Shown piece after piece: positions 45,953 to 54,966 of a stretch of 64,000 nt of DNA. The position numbers and the translations under genes were made by a program. This DNA is from Caballeronia sp. SBC1 (GTDB lineage: Bacteria; Pseudomonadota; Gammaproteobacteria; Burkholderiales; Burkholderiaceae): contig NZ_CP049157.1 in NCBI RefSeq assembly GCF_011493005.1, positions 1,240,001 to 1,304,000 on the forward strand, written 5' to 3'. The notes beneath the pieces were generated by a model. That model saw nothing but the letters and a program-made list of their open reading frames with translations, was not told the origin of the DNA and did not search any database. The stretch's first letter is position 1. Each line of letters begins with the position of its first letter.

Positions 45953-47446
45953 TCATCCAAACAGACCGTGGAGAAACCAGCGCGGATCTTCGGCCTCCGC
46001 ACTACCGGGCCGCTCGCGATAAATCCAGTAGCAACTTTGATCGCTGGCTTGTGCGACGAAATAATCGCGGCTTGTCAGACCGCCATCGAACCATCCCGCC
46101 TCAATGCGCTCAGCCGGCGACACCAGTTTCAGCGACGACCCATAGAACGGCCGATGGTTTTTCATCATCAGTTGCAACGGCGTTTCAAGCAGCCACGCCG
46201 GACGCGGCAGATCGGACGGCACGGCTTCAAGCTTTTGCGGATGGGTGGTGTCGGTGACGGAGATCCATCGGTTCGCCTGCTCAGGCCGGTAATCCGATGA
46301 AGGCGCCGCACGCAGCACGTTCTCGGCGCCCAGCCGCGCAACCAGCAATTCAAGCAAGCGGTTGTGGTCTTCAGGTGAACCGCCGGGTTCGGGAAAAAGC
46401 GTTTCGGTAGGCGGTTCGGCAGGCTGTATTTTTGCGGCGCTCAGGCGCATGGCGATCACCGGGGCCACGAGTTCCGTGCGGCCAAGCCGCTCCTTGAACA
46501 AGCGCAGCAAATGTTCTTCGTGCCAGGTGGGTTCGGCGAGGGCGATCTGGATAACGGTGGGGTCGATGGCATCGCGGCCGCGCTCGTGTTCCAGCGTGAG
46601 CGTGGCGTGCGTGAGCGCCAGTTGCTGCGTGCTCAGCCAGCCGCACAGTTGCACGATCAGCCGGCGCGCGGAAAACAACATGGCTTCCGCATGCTCGATG
46701 CGATCGGGCAACTCGATGCGCGCGCTGAAAGCGGGCGGCACGGCCAGCCATTCATAGAGCTCGGGCGCGAGCCCATAAGCGCGATCAAGCGAATCCAGCA
46801 GTGCGACGCCGCAGCGTTTTTTAAGCCCCGCGCGCGGCAGGCGGCGAATGTCGTTCAGCGTCTTGCAACCTAGCCCGTTGAACCAGTCGGTGAAAGCCCG
46901 CACTTCCGGCGCGGTCTGAAACGGCAGCGTCCCGAGCTTGCGTTCGAGCGACGCCATTTTCAACACGCGCCGCTTGCCGAGGTGAGCGCTTCGGATGCTT
47001 TTGGCCAGCAGCCATGCGCCCTGGCCGGTCGGCGCCGTACTTAAACGCGCCGTCACGCCAATCGCATCAATAATGTCCCGCATCTGATGGCACAGCCGCA
47101 CGATGCCGCCGAAGAGCCGCAAGCTCGCCGTGACGTCGATAACAATGGTTTCCTCATCGCAGAGCGCGACCATGGGTGAGAATTTCATCAGCGAAAAAGC
47201 TACCTCGCGCATCAAGTCGTTTTCTCGGCTCAGCTCGCGCTCGAACATGAGGGTGTCGGGCGAGAGTGTGAGGACGCCACCGCGTTTCATGCCTACGCAC
47301 ACGCCGGCCTCGCGAGCGCCCGGGTCTGCGATAAAAACCGTGTCGCGGTCGAGGACGACGCAGCCGTGTTCAGACCGGCGCGACCAGCGTGGACGGAACA
47401 CTTCCAGCGACAACCGGGGTAGATGTATGCCGACGTACACGGGCAT
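45953..47446 (-). CDS. imuB: Y-family polymerase-like mutagenesis protein ImuB
   Basis: The 497-residue protein has the Y-family palm/fingers fold (VYVGIHLPRLSLEVF; CDEETIVIDVTASLRLFGG), a helix-hairpin-helix region (GLGCKTLNDIRRLPRAGLKKR) and a long C-terminal tail. ImuB proteins lack the usual catalytic acids and serve as a hub that binds the beta clamp, ImuA and DnaE2. It overlaps imuA by 77 bases and is followed by dnaE2, forming the standard operon. Confidence 0.94.
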   Translation of the reverse strand: MPVYVGIHLPRLSLEVFRPRWSRRSEHGCVVLDRDTVFIADPGAREAGVCVGMKRGGVLTLSPDTLMFERELSRENDLMREVAFSLMKFSPMVALCDEETIVIDVTASLRLFGGIVRLCHQMRDIIDAIGVTARLSTAPTGQGAWLLAKSIRSAHLGKRRVLKMASLERKLGTLPFQTAPEVRAFTDWFNGLGCKTLNDIRRLPRAGLKKRCGVALLDSLDRAYGLAPELYEWLAVPPAFSARIELPDRIEHAEAMLFSARRLIVQLCGWLSTQQLALTHATLTLEHERGRDAIDPTVIQIALAEPTWHEEHLLRLFKERLGRTELVAPVIAMRLSAAKIQPAEPPTETLFPEPGGSPEDHNRLLELLVARLGAENVLRAAPSSDYRPEQANRWISVTDTTHPQKLEAVPSDLPRPAWLLETPLQLMMKNHRPFYGSSLKLVSPAERIEAGWFDGGLTSRDYFVAQASDQSCYWIYRERPGSAEAEDPRWFLHGLFG

Positions 47447-48083
47447 GGGGACTCAGCAGGACGGGAGAGGGTTGCAGGGTGATGGACAGTCTTTCGGCAC
47501 GGATCGGGCCTTTGCGCTTGATGATGTCGACAGCAATACCGTCGCCGGCGGGCCGCACGCAGAGCCTCAACGTGGCCGGTGACGAGTCCGCCGCGCTCGC
47601 GAGCGGACGCACCATCAGGAACAGCGTTTCAGAGGATTGCGCGGCCATGTGCAGGCGCCGCAGAGATTCCGTGCGCGCGTATTGCTGCCAGAAGACGAGC
47701 GCGCCGCAACTGCCGGTCTTGAGAATTTGCTCGGCTGACCACAATGCGTCAGCCAGTTTCGATGCACGCACCTGAAGCAGCTTGTCGAGCGGCATACCCA
47801 GATACGCAAAAGCGAGAGAATTTGGACTATGAGGCGGTTGCACAAAGGCGATAGGGCGACGGCTCACCGCGGCAAGCGCCGGGCGTAACAGCCTGACTTC
47901 GCCCACGCCCGGCTGCTGCACCAGCAACTCGATCAGCGTTCCCAGGGGCCAGCCGCCGCCCGGCAGTTCGGCCGACAGCACGGCATAGCCCGTGTCGACC
48001 GTTTGCCCATGCGAGCGCGCGAGCTGCGACCCGCGCCACAAGGCGGGGTGGATGTCTTCGACGTTATTGAGCAGGGCAGACAT
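47370..48083 (-). CDS. imuA: SOS mutagenesis protein ImuA
   Basis: The 237-residue protein resembles the RecA/SulA-like ImuA family: HPALWRGSQLARSHGQTVDTG, LSAELPGGGWPLGTLIELL and RLLRPALAAVSRRPIAFVQPP. It is needed with ImuB and DnaE2 for damage-induced mutagenesis. ATG 48083 is preferred over a GTG at 48095 because that codon lies within the LexA box. It is the first gene of the cassette; the 77-base overlap with imuB is unusually long. Confidence 0.92.
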   Translation of the reverse strand: MSALLNNVEDIHPALWRGSQLARSHGQTVDTGYAVLSAELPGGGWPLGTLIELLVQQPGVGEVRLLRPALAAVSRRPIAFVQPPHSPNSLAFAYLGMPLDKLLQVRASKLADALWSAEQILKTGSCGALVFWQQYARTESLRRLHMAAQSSETLFLMVRPLASAADSSPATLRLCVRPAGDGIAVDIIKRKGPIRAERLSITLQPSPVLLSPHARVRRHTSTPVVAGSVPSTLVAPV

Positions 48084-48094
48084 GGTAAATTTCA

Positions 48095-48110
48095 CTGTAT
48101 GGATGTACAG
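48095..48110. promoter_or_regulatory. LexA (SOS) box of the imuA-imuB-dnaE2 operon
   Basis: CTGTATGGATGTACAG fits the CTGT-N8-ACAG consensus exactly. It lies 12 bases upstream of the imuA ATG, so bound LexA would cover the transcription start. The DUF72 gene diverges 123 bases away and could share this control. Confidence 0.9.
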
Positions 48111-48233
48111 TACTTTACCTTGAATTTGATCGCGCCTGAACTGCCCCTTTTAAAACGCGGGGAGATAGGTGGAGATAAGCGGGGAGAAAAATATGTCGAA
48201 TGAATGGTTCGGAAACGGTAGGGAGAATGCGCG

Positions 48234-49151
48234 GTGACCATCCTGGTTGGCACGGCTTCGTGGACAGACCCCACGCTCATCAAGTGCAAGCGTTTTTATC
48301 CGCCCGGGTGTTCGAGCGCGGAGGCGCGGTTGCGGTATTACGCGTCCGTGTTCCCTTTGGTGGAGGTCGATTCCAGCTATTACGCCATGCCTAACGCCGC
48401 AAATTCGGTGTTGTGGGCTGATCGGACACCGCCTGGGTTTGTGTTCAACATCAAGGCGTTCCGATTGTTCACGGGACATCAGACCGCACGGGACATGTTT
48501 CCGCCGGACATGCAGCCGCACTTGCCGCAGAACGGCAAGACGAGCCTGTATTACAAGGATTTGCCCGGCGAGTTGCAGCAGGAATTATGGTGCCGCTACT
48601 TCGAAGCCGTTGAGCCGCTTCGTGCCGCGGCCAAACTCGGCGCGGTGCATTTCCAGTTCGCGCCGTGGGTGATCTGCAATCCCCACGGCATCCGGCATGT
48701 CGAACACTGCGCGGACGTCATGAGCGCAATGGACGGCTACACCATGGCGGTCGAGTTTCGCAACCAGACCTGGTTCGACGAAAAGCGCCGCGATTCCACG
48801 TTGGCCATGGAACGTGAGCGCGGGCTGGTGAATGTGGTGGTGGATGAGCCGCAGGGGTCGAGTAACAGCATCCCCGCCGTTTGGGAAACAACGCATCCGC
48901 AGCTGGCGTTGATTCGTATGCATGGACGCAATCAGGACACGTGGAATATCAAAGGCGCGGTTGCATCGTCGTCGAGATTCAACTACGAGTACAACGACGA
49001 TGAACTCGATTCGCTAGCTAGCCAGATTATTAAAATTTCAAAAGCGGTTGAGCTGACGCATGTGGTTTTTAATACCAACTACGAGGACCAGGGGCAGAGG
49101 AATGCGCTGAAGCTGATGGGCATTCTTGGGACGAACGCGATCCCGCTATAA
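48234..49151 (+). CDS. DUF72 (YecE-like) family protein
   Basis: The 305-residue TIM-barrel-like protein has the DUF72 signatures ILVGTASWTDPTL, FYPPGCSSAEARLRYYASVFPLVEVDSSYY, FVFNIKAFRLFTGH and AVEFRNQTWFDE. It is cytoplasmic and has no firmly known reaction; some homologues occur beside DNA-repair genes. The start is GTG 48234 with GGGAGA upstream. It diverges from the LexA-controlled cassette and may be part of the DNA-damage response. It ends convergently 43 bases from a LysR gene. Confidence 0.88.
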   Translation: MTILVGTASWTDPTLIKCKRFYPPGCSSAEARLRYYASVFPLVEVDSSYYAMPNAANSVLWADRTPPGFVFNIKAFRLFTGHQTARDMFPPDMQPHLPQNGKTSLYYKDLPGELQQELWCRYFEAVEPLRAAAKLGAVHFQFAPWVICNPHGIRHVEHCADVMSAMDGYTMAVEFRNQTWFDEKRRDSTLAMERERGLVNVVVDEPQGSSNSIPAVWETTHPQLALIRMHGRNQDTWNIKGAVASSSRFNYEYNDDELDSLASQIIKISKAVELTHVVFNTNYEDQGQRNALKLMGILGTNAIPL

Positions 49152-49194
49152 TCTGTATTCCTGACTACTTTTCGCACCAAGTTGTACTCCAACG

Positions 49195-50103
49195 TCATGG
49201 CCACACGACACTCGGGCCGAGTTGCGCTAAAGCGAACTCGCGTACGTGCGATACGAAGGATTTCGATAACAGCGGAGCAGGCCGTTGAGCAGGCGTAAGC
49301 ACGGCAAAGTCAGTGACGAGCGCCGGCTCAAAGCGTTTAAAGACCACGCCAGTACCGCGGTAGCCCCAAGCACTGATTGCATCTACGATGGCGACCCCTG
49401 CACCCCCTTCCACAAAAGAACAAATCACGTGTCCAACCTGACTTTCCATCTGAACGTTGACTTCGACGCCATGCGCCGCAAACAATGCGTCAATTTGCAA
49501 ACGTGAGGTCACGCTGCGTGGATGCGCCACGAAACGCTCTCCAGAAAGATCAGTTGCCGTGACCGTTTCTAGTGCGCATAGCCGGTGTCCTGCGGGTAGT
49601 GCGCAGACCATACGCGTAGACATCAGGCGCTCGCCATGCGCGCTGGTGTGGTTCATCGAAAGCACTGCGAAACCGACGTCGCAGCGCTGTCCCATCACCA
49701 TGTCCACCACGGTCCGGGACGAATGAGCCGCGAGAGACACATGGGAGTCCGGCTTGGACTTTAAATAGTCCGCAATGGCATGCGGTAGCAAAGACAGCGC
49801 AATTGATGGCGCTGCTGCTACCTGCAGCGTACCTCGACGAAGGTTTCGTATATCGTCGGCCGCGCGAGAGATTCGGTCAACACCTGCCAGCGATCGCTGC
49901 ACTTCTTCAAAAAGCGCTTGTCCCTCCACTGTGGGATGCAGGCGCCCTTTAACACGATCAAACAGTTGGAACCCAACCGAACGTTCGAGATCGGACAGGA
50001 GCCGTGTGGTCGCTGGCTGCGAGATATGGAGCATCTCGCTTGCGAGCGTAACCGTCTGATAGAGCATCACAGCCCTGAAAGCTTCTAGCTGACGAATCTT
50101 CAT
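49195..50103 (-). CDS. LysR-family transcriptional regulator
   Basis: The 302-residue protein has a LysR N-terminal domain (MKIRQLEAFRAVMLYQTVTLASEMLHISQPATTRLLSDLE) and effector domain (about 90-295). The Pro-Ala-Thr-Thr-Arg recognition helix resembles regulators of opine and amino-acid catabolism (NocR/OccR type) as far as I can judge. It is divergent from the YfcC-type transporter and lyase genes and is their likely regulator. Confidence 0.9.
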   Translation of the reverse strand: MKIRQLEAFRAVMLYQTVTLASEMLHISQPATTRLLSDLERSVGFQLFDRVKGRLHPTVEGQALFEEVQRSLAGVDRISRAADDIRNLRRGTLQVAAAPSIALSLLPHAIADYLKSKPDSHVSLAAHSSRTVVDMVMGQRCDVGFAVLSMNHTSAHGERLMSTRMVCALPAGHRLCALETVTATDLSGERFVAHPRSVTSRLQIDALFAAHGVEVNVQMESQVGHVICSFVEGGAGVAIVDAISAWGYRGTGVVFKRFEPALVTDFAVLTPAQRPAPLLSKSFVSHVREFALAQLGPSVVWP

Positions 50104-50666
50104 ATCTGAACCTATAACACAATGCTATCGACCGTGAAACAGAAAGTATTGTACAGCGCACTTTCGATTTAATAATCTACAGTTAATCCAATGCTATCAA
50201 GGTGTTGGGGCGAGGGGCACAGCTATAGTATTTCATGTCGTGATCTTGGGGTTTACCCAAAATGCCCCGCGCTGAAAGCGTTATTTGGACAGGGTGGGAG
50301 GAGGCGGGCGCTTGTTCGTGCATGGCTACATTGCTCGTCAGTCGCAACGTTTCAGCTCTTCATCTGTTCAGTATTGCGTCGCTGGGAGACAAGCGACTTT
50401 CAAGTAAAAGGGCTTCATTCAAACGGCGGTGTATGTATGCTTAAGAACATGGCGTGTCCATATCGGATACCTAATGATTGTTTCATCAAATCCAGCAAAG
50501 ACCTGACAAGCCCGCGCACTCATGCGCGTCCGAAAAAATCTGGCTGGTCTGTACCTCTACGTTCTGTCCTCGACGCGCTCATCAAGCCGCACCCGGAAAT
50601 CTCCACGCGAACAGCCAACACAAGTGCATTTGGCGAACTGTGTTCACTTCACAACGTGGAGACACA
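50104..50666. other. Gap between the LysR gene and the transporter gene
   Basis: This 563-base stretch is expected to hold divergent promoters and the LysR binding site near 50104-50200, which is A+T-rich. A long open frame covers 50191-50670, but its composition is Cys/Ser/Arg-rich without domain structure and I do not call it a gene. Confidence 0.45.
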
Positions 50667-52082
50667 ATGAGTACGACCGACATGACGAACACGACGGATA
50701 CGCCCGGATCGAAGTCGCACGGTCGGTTGCACCCGGTGTTGATCGCATTAACCGTGATGCTGGCTGCCGCCTTGCTGACCCACTTCATCCCAGCTGGGAA
50801 ATTTCAACGTGATGGAAGGCACGTGATTCCCGGTACATATCAGGTAATAGCGAAGGAGAATGGCCTGCCGGCGCTGCTGTCGCCGAGTGTTCCGAAGGCG
50901 AACGAATCTCCTGCCCATGCCGCTGGCGTGGTCAGCCTGTTCGCGGCAATTCCGTCAGGCTTTGTTGCGCAGGCGCCCTTGATTTTCATGTTGATGTTCG
51001 CAGGCGGCACGTTTGGCGTGTTGCGTGCGACAGGCGCAATCGACGCTGCGATAGATGACCTACTGCATGTTTCTTCCGGGAATGCGTACGTTCTGGTGAC
51101 TGGAGCCCTCCTGTTGATCGCATGCGGGGCGACCTTCATGGGGTTCAGTTCTGAATATGTGGCAATCATGCCCCTTGTCCTGTCGCTGACAAGGCGCCTT
51201 AAATGCCCGAACCTCGTTGCAGCAGCCATCGTAGTTCTAGGGGCCGACATCGGGTATATCGCTTCGGTCACCAATCCCAATGCGCTCGCCGTTGCACAAC
51301 CGCTGGCTGGTGTGCCGATCTTCAGCGGAATCCTTCCACGACTGGCAATTTTCGTCGTCATGTTGGGACTGGGTTTGGGCTACGTCATGCTCTATCTGCA
51401 TCGTCTTCCAAAGGCTGATTACGTTCCTGGTGCAAAGCGGCTTACGGCGCATCAGATCAGGGTGCTAATAGCGCTCGTGCTTGGCGGGGCCGCGTTGGTG
51501 GCGGGTACAAGCGTGTGGTCCTGGAGACACTCCGAACAAGCGGCTGCTTTCCTTGCCTTGAGCCTTCTCATTTCCCTGGCGGGCGGGATGCGCATGAACC
51601 AAGCGGCCGACGCTCTGCTTGATGGCATGAAAAATATGGTGCTTCCAATCACCATGATCGGCCTTGGGGGCGCCGTAGGCGTCATCCTGGAGTCGAGCCA
51701 GATTCAGGACAGCATTGTCCAGGGATTGGCTAGCCTCATACAGGGTCAACCTCACGCCGCAGTGACGGCTTGCTTGATGGTCGCAGAAATGATGTTTGGG
51801 ATTCTTATTCACTCCGTCTCTGCAAAAGCAGCTGTCAGCATTCCAATTCTGGCTCCCATAGCCCATCTCTCGGGCGTCAGCGGGCAACTTACTGTAACGG
51901 CCTTGCTGCTCGGATCCGGCTTGATCAACATGATATCGCCGACCAATGGCCTGCTATTGGCTTTTCTCGCTGTCTCCAAAGTGGATTACATCGCGTGGCT
52001 CAGGTTCGTCGCACCACTGTTCATCGTTTTATGTGCTGTTGGCTTTACAGCGCTCTTCCTGATGACGTCTTTGGGCGGCTGA
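50667..52082 (+). CDS. YfcC-family (DcuC superfamily) membrane transporter
   Basis: The 471-residue protein has about 12 hydrophobic segments and the C4-dicarboxylate/YfcC pattern: an early THFIPAGKFQRD after helix 1, MLMFAGGTFGVLRATGAI, GFSSEYVAIMPL, and a second half ending LINMISPTNGLLLAFL. These are secondary carriers for dicarboxylates or basic amino acids in the inner membrane. ATG 50667 (MSTTDMTNT) has GGAG upstream. The ArgH-like lyase gene follows, suggesting import of its substrate. Confidence 0.87.
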   Translation: MSTTDMTNTTDTPGSKSHGRLHPVLIALTVMLAAALLTHFIPAGKFQRDGRHVIPGTYQVIAKENGLPALLSPSVPKANESPAHAAGVVSLFAAIPSGFVAQAPLIFMLMFAGGTFGVLRATGAIDAAIDDLLHVSSGNAYVLVTGALLLIACGATFMGFSSEYVAIMPLVLSLTRRLKCPNLVAAAIVVLGADIGYIASVTNPNALAVAQPLAGVPIFSGILPRLAIFVVMLGLGLGYVMLYLHRLPKADYVPGAKRLTAHQIRVLIALVLGGAALVAGTSVWSWRHSEQAAAFLALSLLISLAGGMRMNQAADALLDGMKNMVLPITMIGLGGAVGVILESSQIQDSIVQGLASLIQGQPHAAVTACLMVAEMMFGILIHSVSAKAAVSIPILAPIAHLSGVSGQLTVTALLLGSGLINMISPTNGLLLAFLAVSKVDYIAWLRFVAPLFIVLCAVGFTALFLMTSLGG

Positions 52083-52312
52083 GATGAGACGGTCGTATTG
52101 AATCAAATGGCACCTTGGGTTTTTACGGAAGTTGGTAAATCCCTCTTGCTAATGAATGGAGGCTAACTGTCACGCACCTCAATCGCTCACCTTGAAATAG
52201 CCCACCGACCTCGAGCAAGGTCGCACCACTTCTTCACCTTCTCATGAATGCCGATGCTCGGCTGCGGCTTGCCGTCGATGAGAATAACGTCGAACATTAT
52301 TGGATCTGGAAT

Positions 52313-53821
52313 ATGGAATCAAAGATTAGTCGTCGGCTTAAACAACCGCTTGCGAACGAAGTTATTCAATACATTTTTCTGCCGCGCTTGAACCGTGAAT
52401 TCTTTGCGAATTTCGAGCTGCTGAACCAGATCAACCTAGCTCATTTGGTCATGCTCGCGGAACAAAGAATACTTGATAAGGATACCTCATTATGGATCGC
52501 GGAAGCATTGTTGAAGATGCAGCAGGATGGCCCGGACGCAGTCGAACTTGATCCTGCCCGAGAGGAAGCATACTTCAATTATGAAGCGCATCTTATGAAG
52601 CTGGTCGGGCACGATCTGGGCGGTAGATTGCATACGGCTCGCAGCCGCAACGACATGGGCGCGACAATAGATCGAATCCGTGCACGGACTTTCTGCCTGC
52701 GGCTCACCGCTGCATTAGCTGATGTTGCCGAAGCCGCCTTGGCGCGAGCTGAAGAATTCGCCGGCTACGTCATGCCTGGATATACCCATATGCAGGCGGC
52801 TCAGCCGATCACCTACGGATACTATTTGTCGGCGCTGGTGGATGCATGGTCGCGGGATATTGAGCGGCTGCTGCATGTACTCGATACCGCGGATGGCTCT
52901 CCGTTGGGCGCGTGCGCGTTAGCGGGAACCTCGTTCCCCATAGACCGTGTTTCTACAAGCCAGATGCTGGGATTCAGTTACCCGTTGGCGAACTCACTCG
53001 ATAGCGTTGCGTCTCGAGACTTCGCGCTGGAACTGAGCGCTACGCTCTCGATCATGATGATCACTTGCAGCCGCATGGTCCAGGATTTCTACATCTGGTC
53101 GACCCCGGAATTTGGCTACCTCTCGTTTTCCGATAGCGTGGCGAGCACGTCAAGCATCATGCCGCAGAAAAAGAATCCGGTCGTACTCGAATATCTGCGA
53201 GGAAAGACCAGCCACTTGATCGGCCTGACTTCGGCTACCTTTACAACGGTCAAGTCAACGCACTTCAGCCACTCAGGGGACAGCAGCCGCGAGAGCACGC
53301 GAACTTGCTGGGAGGGTTGCGAAGAGGCACTGAAGGCGCTCGACCTGATGAAGTTGCTTGTACTGGAAGTTGAGCCGAATCGGGACCGCATGATGTCAAG
53401 AGCGGCCGAAGATTTTTCAACTGTGACAGACTTGGCGGATCTATTGGTTCGCAGGGCTGGCGCCTCGTTCCGAGACGCGCACCATATCATCGGCGGTATT
53501 GTTCGAGACATGCTCGATCAGCAGCTTTCCGCCGGACATATCACGTGCTCGATGATAAATGCGTCGGCAAGCCAGCAGCTCGGACGGGCCATTTCGCTCA
53601 AGGAGGATGAAGTGCGAGAGTGCATGGATCCGGTTCGAAACGTCGCTGCGCGACGGTCTTACGGAGGCCCGGCACCCACCTCGGTACTTGCAAGTATCGA
53701 AGTACAAAAAGCGAGGCTGTTGAAACAAAGGCAAGTACTTGAGACAACATCGAAACGTCTGAGCGACGCTGAGAACCTGTTGAAAACCCGCGTCGAGGCG
53801 CTAGTCTCCAATCGAGGCTGA
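52313..53821 (+). CDS. Argininosuccinate lyase-like (aspartase/fumarase superfamily) enzyme
   Basis: The 502-residue enzyme has the superfamily signatures HTARSRND (107-114), GYTHMQAAQP (156-165) and the flexible loop SSIMPQKKNP (about 280-289) with catalytic Ser. These enzymes split a C-N bond and release fumarate. It could be ArgH itself, or an enzyme acting on another N-substituted aspartate; location behind a transporter and a LysR regulator, away from arginine biosynthesis genes, favours the latter. The start may be ATG 52313 (MESKISRRLKQ) or, less likely, 52244. An inverted repeat follows the stop. Confidence 0.82.
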   Translation: MESKISRRLKQPLANEVIQYIFLPRLNREFFANFELLNQINLAHLVMLAEQRILDKDTSLWIAEALLKMQQDGPDAVELDPAREEAYFNYEAHLMKLVGHDLGGRLHTARSRNDMGATIDRIRARTFCLRLTAALADVAEAALARAEEFAGYVMPGYTHMQAAQPITYGYYLSALVDAWSRDIERLLHVLDTADGSPLGACALAGTSFPIDRVSTSQMLGFSYPLANSLDSVASRDFALELSATLSIMMITCSRMVQDFYIWSTPEFGYLSFSDSVASTSSIMPQKKNPVVLEYLRGKTSHLIGLTSATFTTVKSTHFSHSGDSSRESTRTCWEGCEEALKALDLMKLLVLEVEPNRDRMMSRAAEDFSTVTDLADLLVRRAGASFRDAHHIIGGIVRDMLDQQLSAGHITCSMINASASQQLGRAISLKEDEVRECMDPVRNVAARRSYGGPAPTSVLASIEVQKARLLKQRQVLETTSKRLSDAENLLKTRVEALVSNRG

Positions 53822-53871
53822 GCGTTTGTCTGGCTGTGTCTTTCGGCAAGGCCAGACACCGAAGCGATCCG

Positions 53872-53913
53872 TGACGGCGACGAACCGACCTGGTTTTCGT
53901 TTCGTCGCCGTCA
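53872..53913. repeat. 13-bp inverted repeat in the convergent gap
   Basis: TGACGGCGACGAA (53872-53884) pairs with its exact complement (53901-53913) across 16 bases. A second stem, TGTCTGGC/GCCAGACA (53827-53834, 53851-53858), lies just before it. Placed between two converging genes, the pair probably ends transcription, although neither is followed by a T run. Confidence 0.6.
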
Positions 53914-53957
53914 AGACGGATCACTGGGAAGCAATCGCAAATGTCCCCTCTCGCAGA

Positions 53958-54545
53958 TCAGCCAAAATCCGCGATGACTTTCATCGCTTTCGACCGGTCG
54001 TTCGCGGTTTCGAAAGCCTTAAGCGAATCGCGGTAAGAGAAGATATCGGAGATCAGCGGCTTGGTATCGATTAGCCGCTTGTTCAGCAGTTCAACGGCTA
54101 TGGCAAATTCCTCACGAAACCGGAATGCGCCGCGCAAGTTGAATTCCTTGGCCACGATCACATTCATCGGCAGCGGCACGTCGCCGCCAAGACCCACCTG
54201 AACGACGATGCCGCGCGGCCGGATCGAGTCGAATGCGCCACGCAATGTCGACGCATTGCCGCTGGCTTCAAACAGCCCGTCGAACGTACCCTTGCCTGCC
54301 GCGAAAGGCAGGAGTGCGTCGGGCGCATGCAAGATGTTGAACGTCTGGTCCGCACCGACCTCACGCGCGCTTTTTAAAGGCAACTCATTCGCATCGGTTG
54401 CCACAATATGCGCGGCACCGGCGCGTCGCGCTGCCGCGACAATCAATGCGCCAATCGGACCGCATCCTGTGACCAGCACACGCTTGCCGAGCAACGGACC
54501 GCCCCTGCGTACCGCGTGAAGCGCAACCGCTAGTGGCTCGGCCAT
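53958..54545 (-). pseudogene. Truncated zinc-type alcohol dehydrogenase (L-idonate 5-dehydrogenase-like)
   Basis: Only the C-terminal 195 residues of a roughly 345-residue MDR dehydrogenase remain: MAEPLAVALHAVRRGG, the Rossmann motif VLVTGCGPIGALIVAAARRAGA, DGLFEASGNASTLRGAF and the end NDRSKAMKVIADFG. The N-terminal GroES-like zinc domain is missing and an in-frame stop lies just before the internal Met. Family resemblance is to L-idonate 5-dehydrogenases. It is a 5'-deleted relic. Confidence 0.85.
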
Positions 54546-54587
54546 GGCTCACGCTACTGCTCTCAATCAGGCCGCCGGCGCCCAAAG

Positions 54588-54643
54588 ATGACAATTTTGT
54601 AATGCCGATGTCGGTGTTACGCAAAGCCTGAAGGCCGATACTG
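54588..54643 (+). promoter_or_regulatory. Predicted response-regulator box and promoter upstream of the second DUF4148 gene
   Basis: ATGACAATTTTGTAAT (54588-54603) fits TGACA-N5-GTAAT, the form I recall for the Pseudomonas CopR box. At the same 28-base spacing as the other sites, 54632-54643 ends ATACTG in place of AGACTG. A transcript from here would have a leader of over 300 bases. Within it are a hairpin GCTTAC/GTAAGC (54695-54713) and a palindrome TTAGAT-TT-ATCTAA (54807-54820). No gene is evident in 54546-54966. Confidence 0.5.
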
Positions 54644-54966
54644 ATTGCGAGTCACCGGGATAGCGACCGCAGCCGGATAGAAGTTGGCGGCCATGCTTAC
54701 GTTTCATGTAAGCAAGATCCAAAGCCGCAAGCCCCGAAAAAAATATCTGGTCGATCGCGGAATAACAGCAGTACCGATGTGTTCGCCACTGCATGAACGC
54801 AGAAATTTAGATTTATCTAAGTAAGGATACCGAAACGAAGATGAGCCGCTTAGTTGAAATTTCCAAGCTCGTCATCGAACTCCGGCAGCTATAGCGTCAT
54901 CCGTTTCTGGGCAAGCTTGCCCCCTAATCAACCACCTCAATCACATTCATTGAAGGAATAGCCATC

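Noticed and set aside
50191..50670. 159-codon open frame before the YfcC-type transporter
   Set aside because: Mixed Cys/Ser/Arg composition, no motif, and it overlaps the transporter start; judged non-coding.
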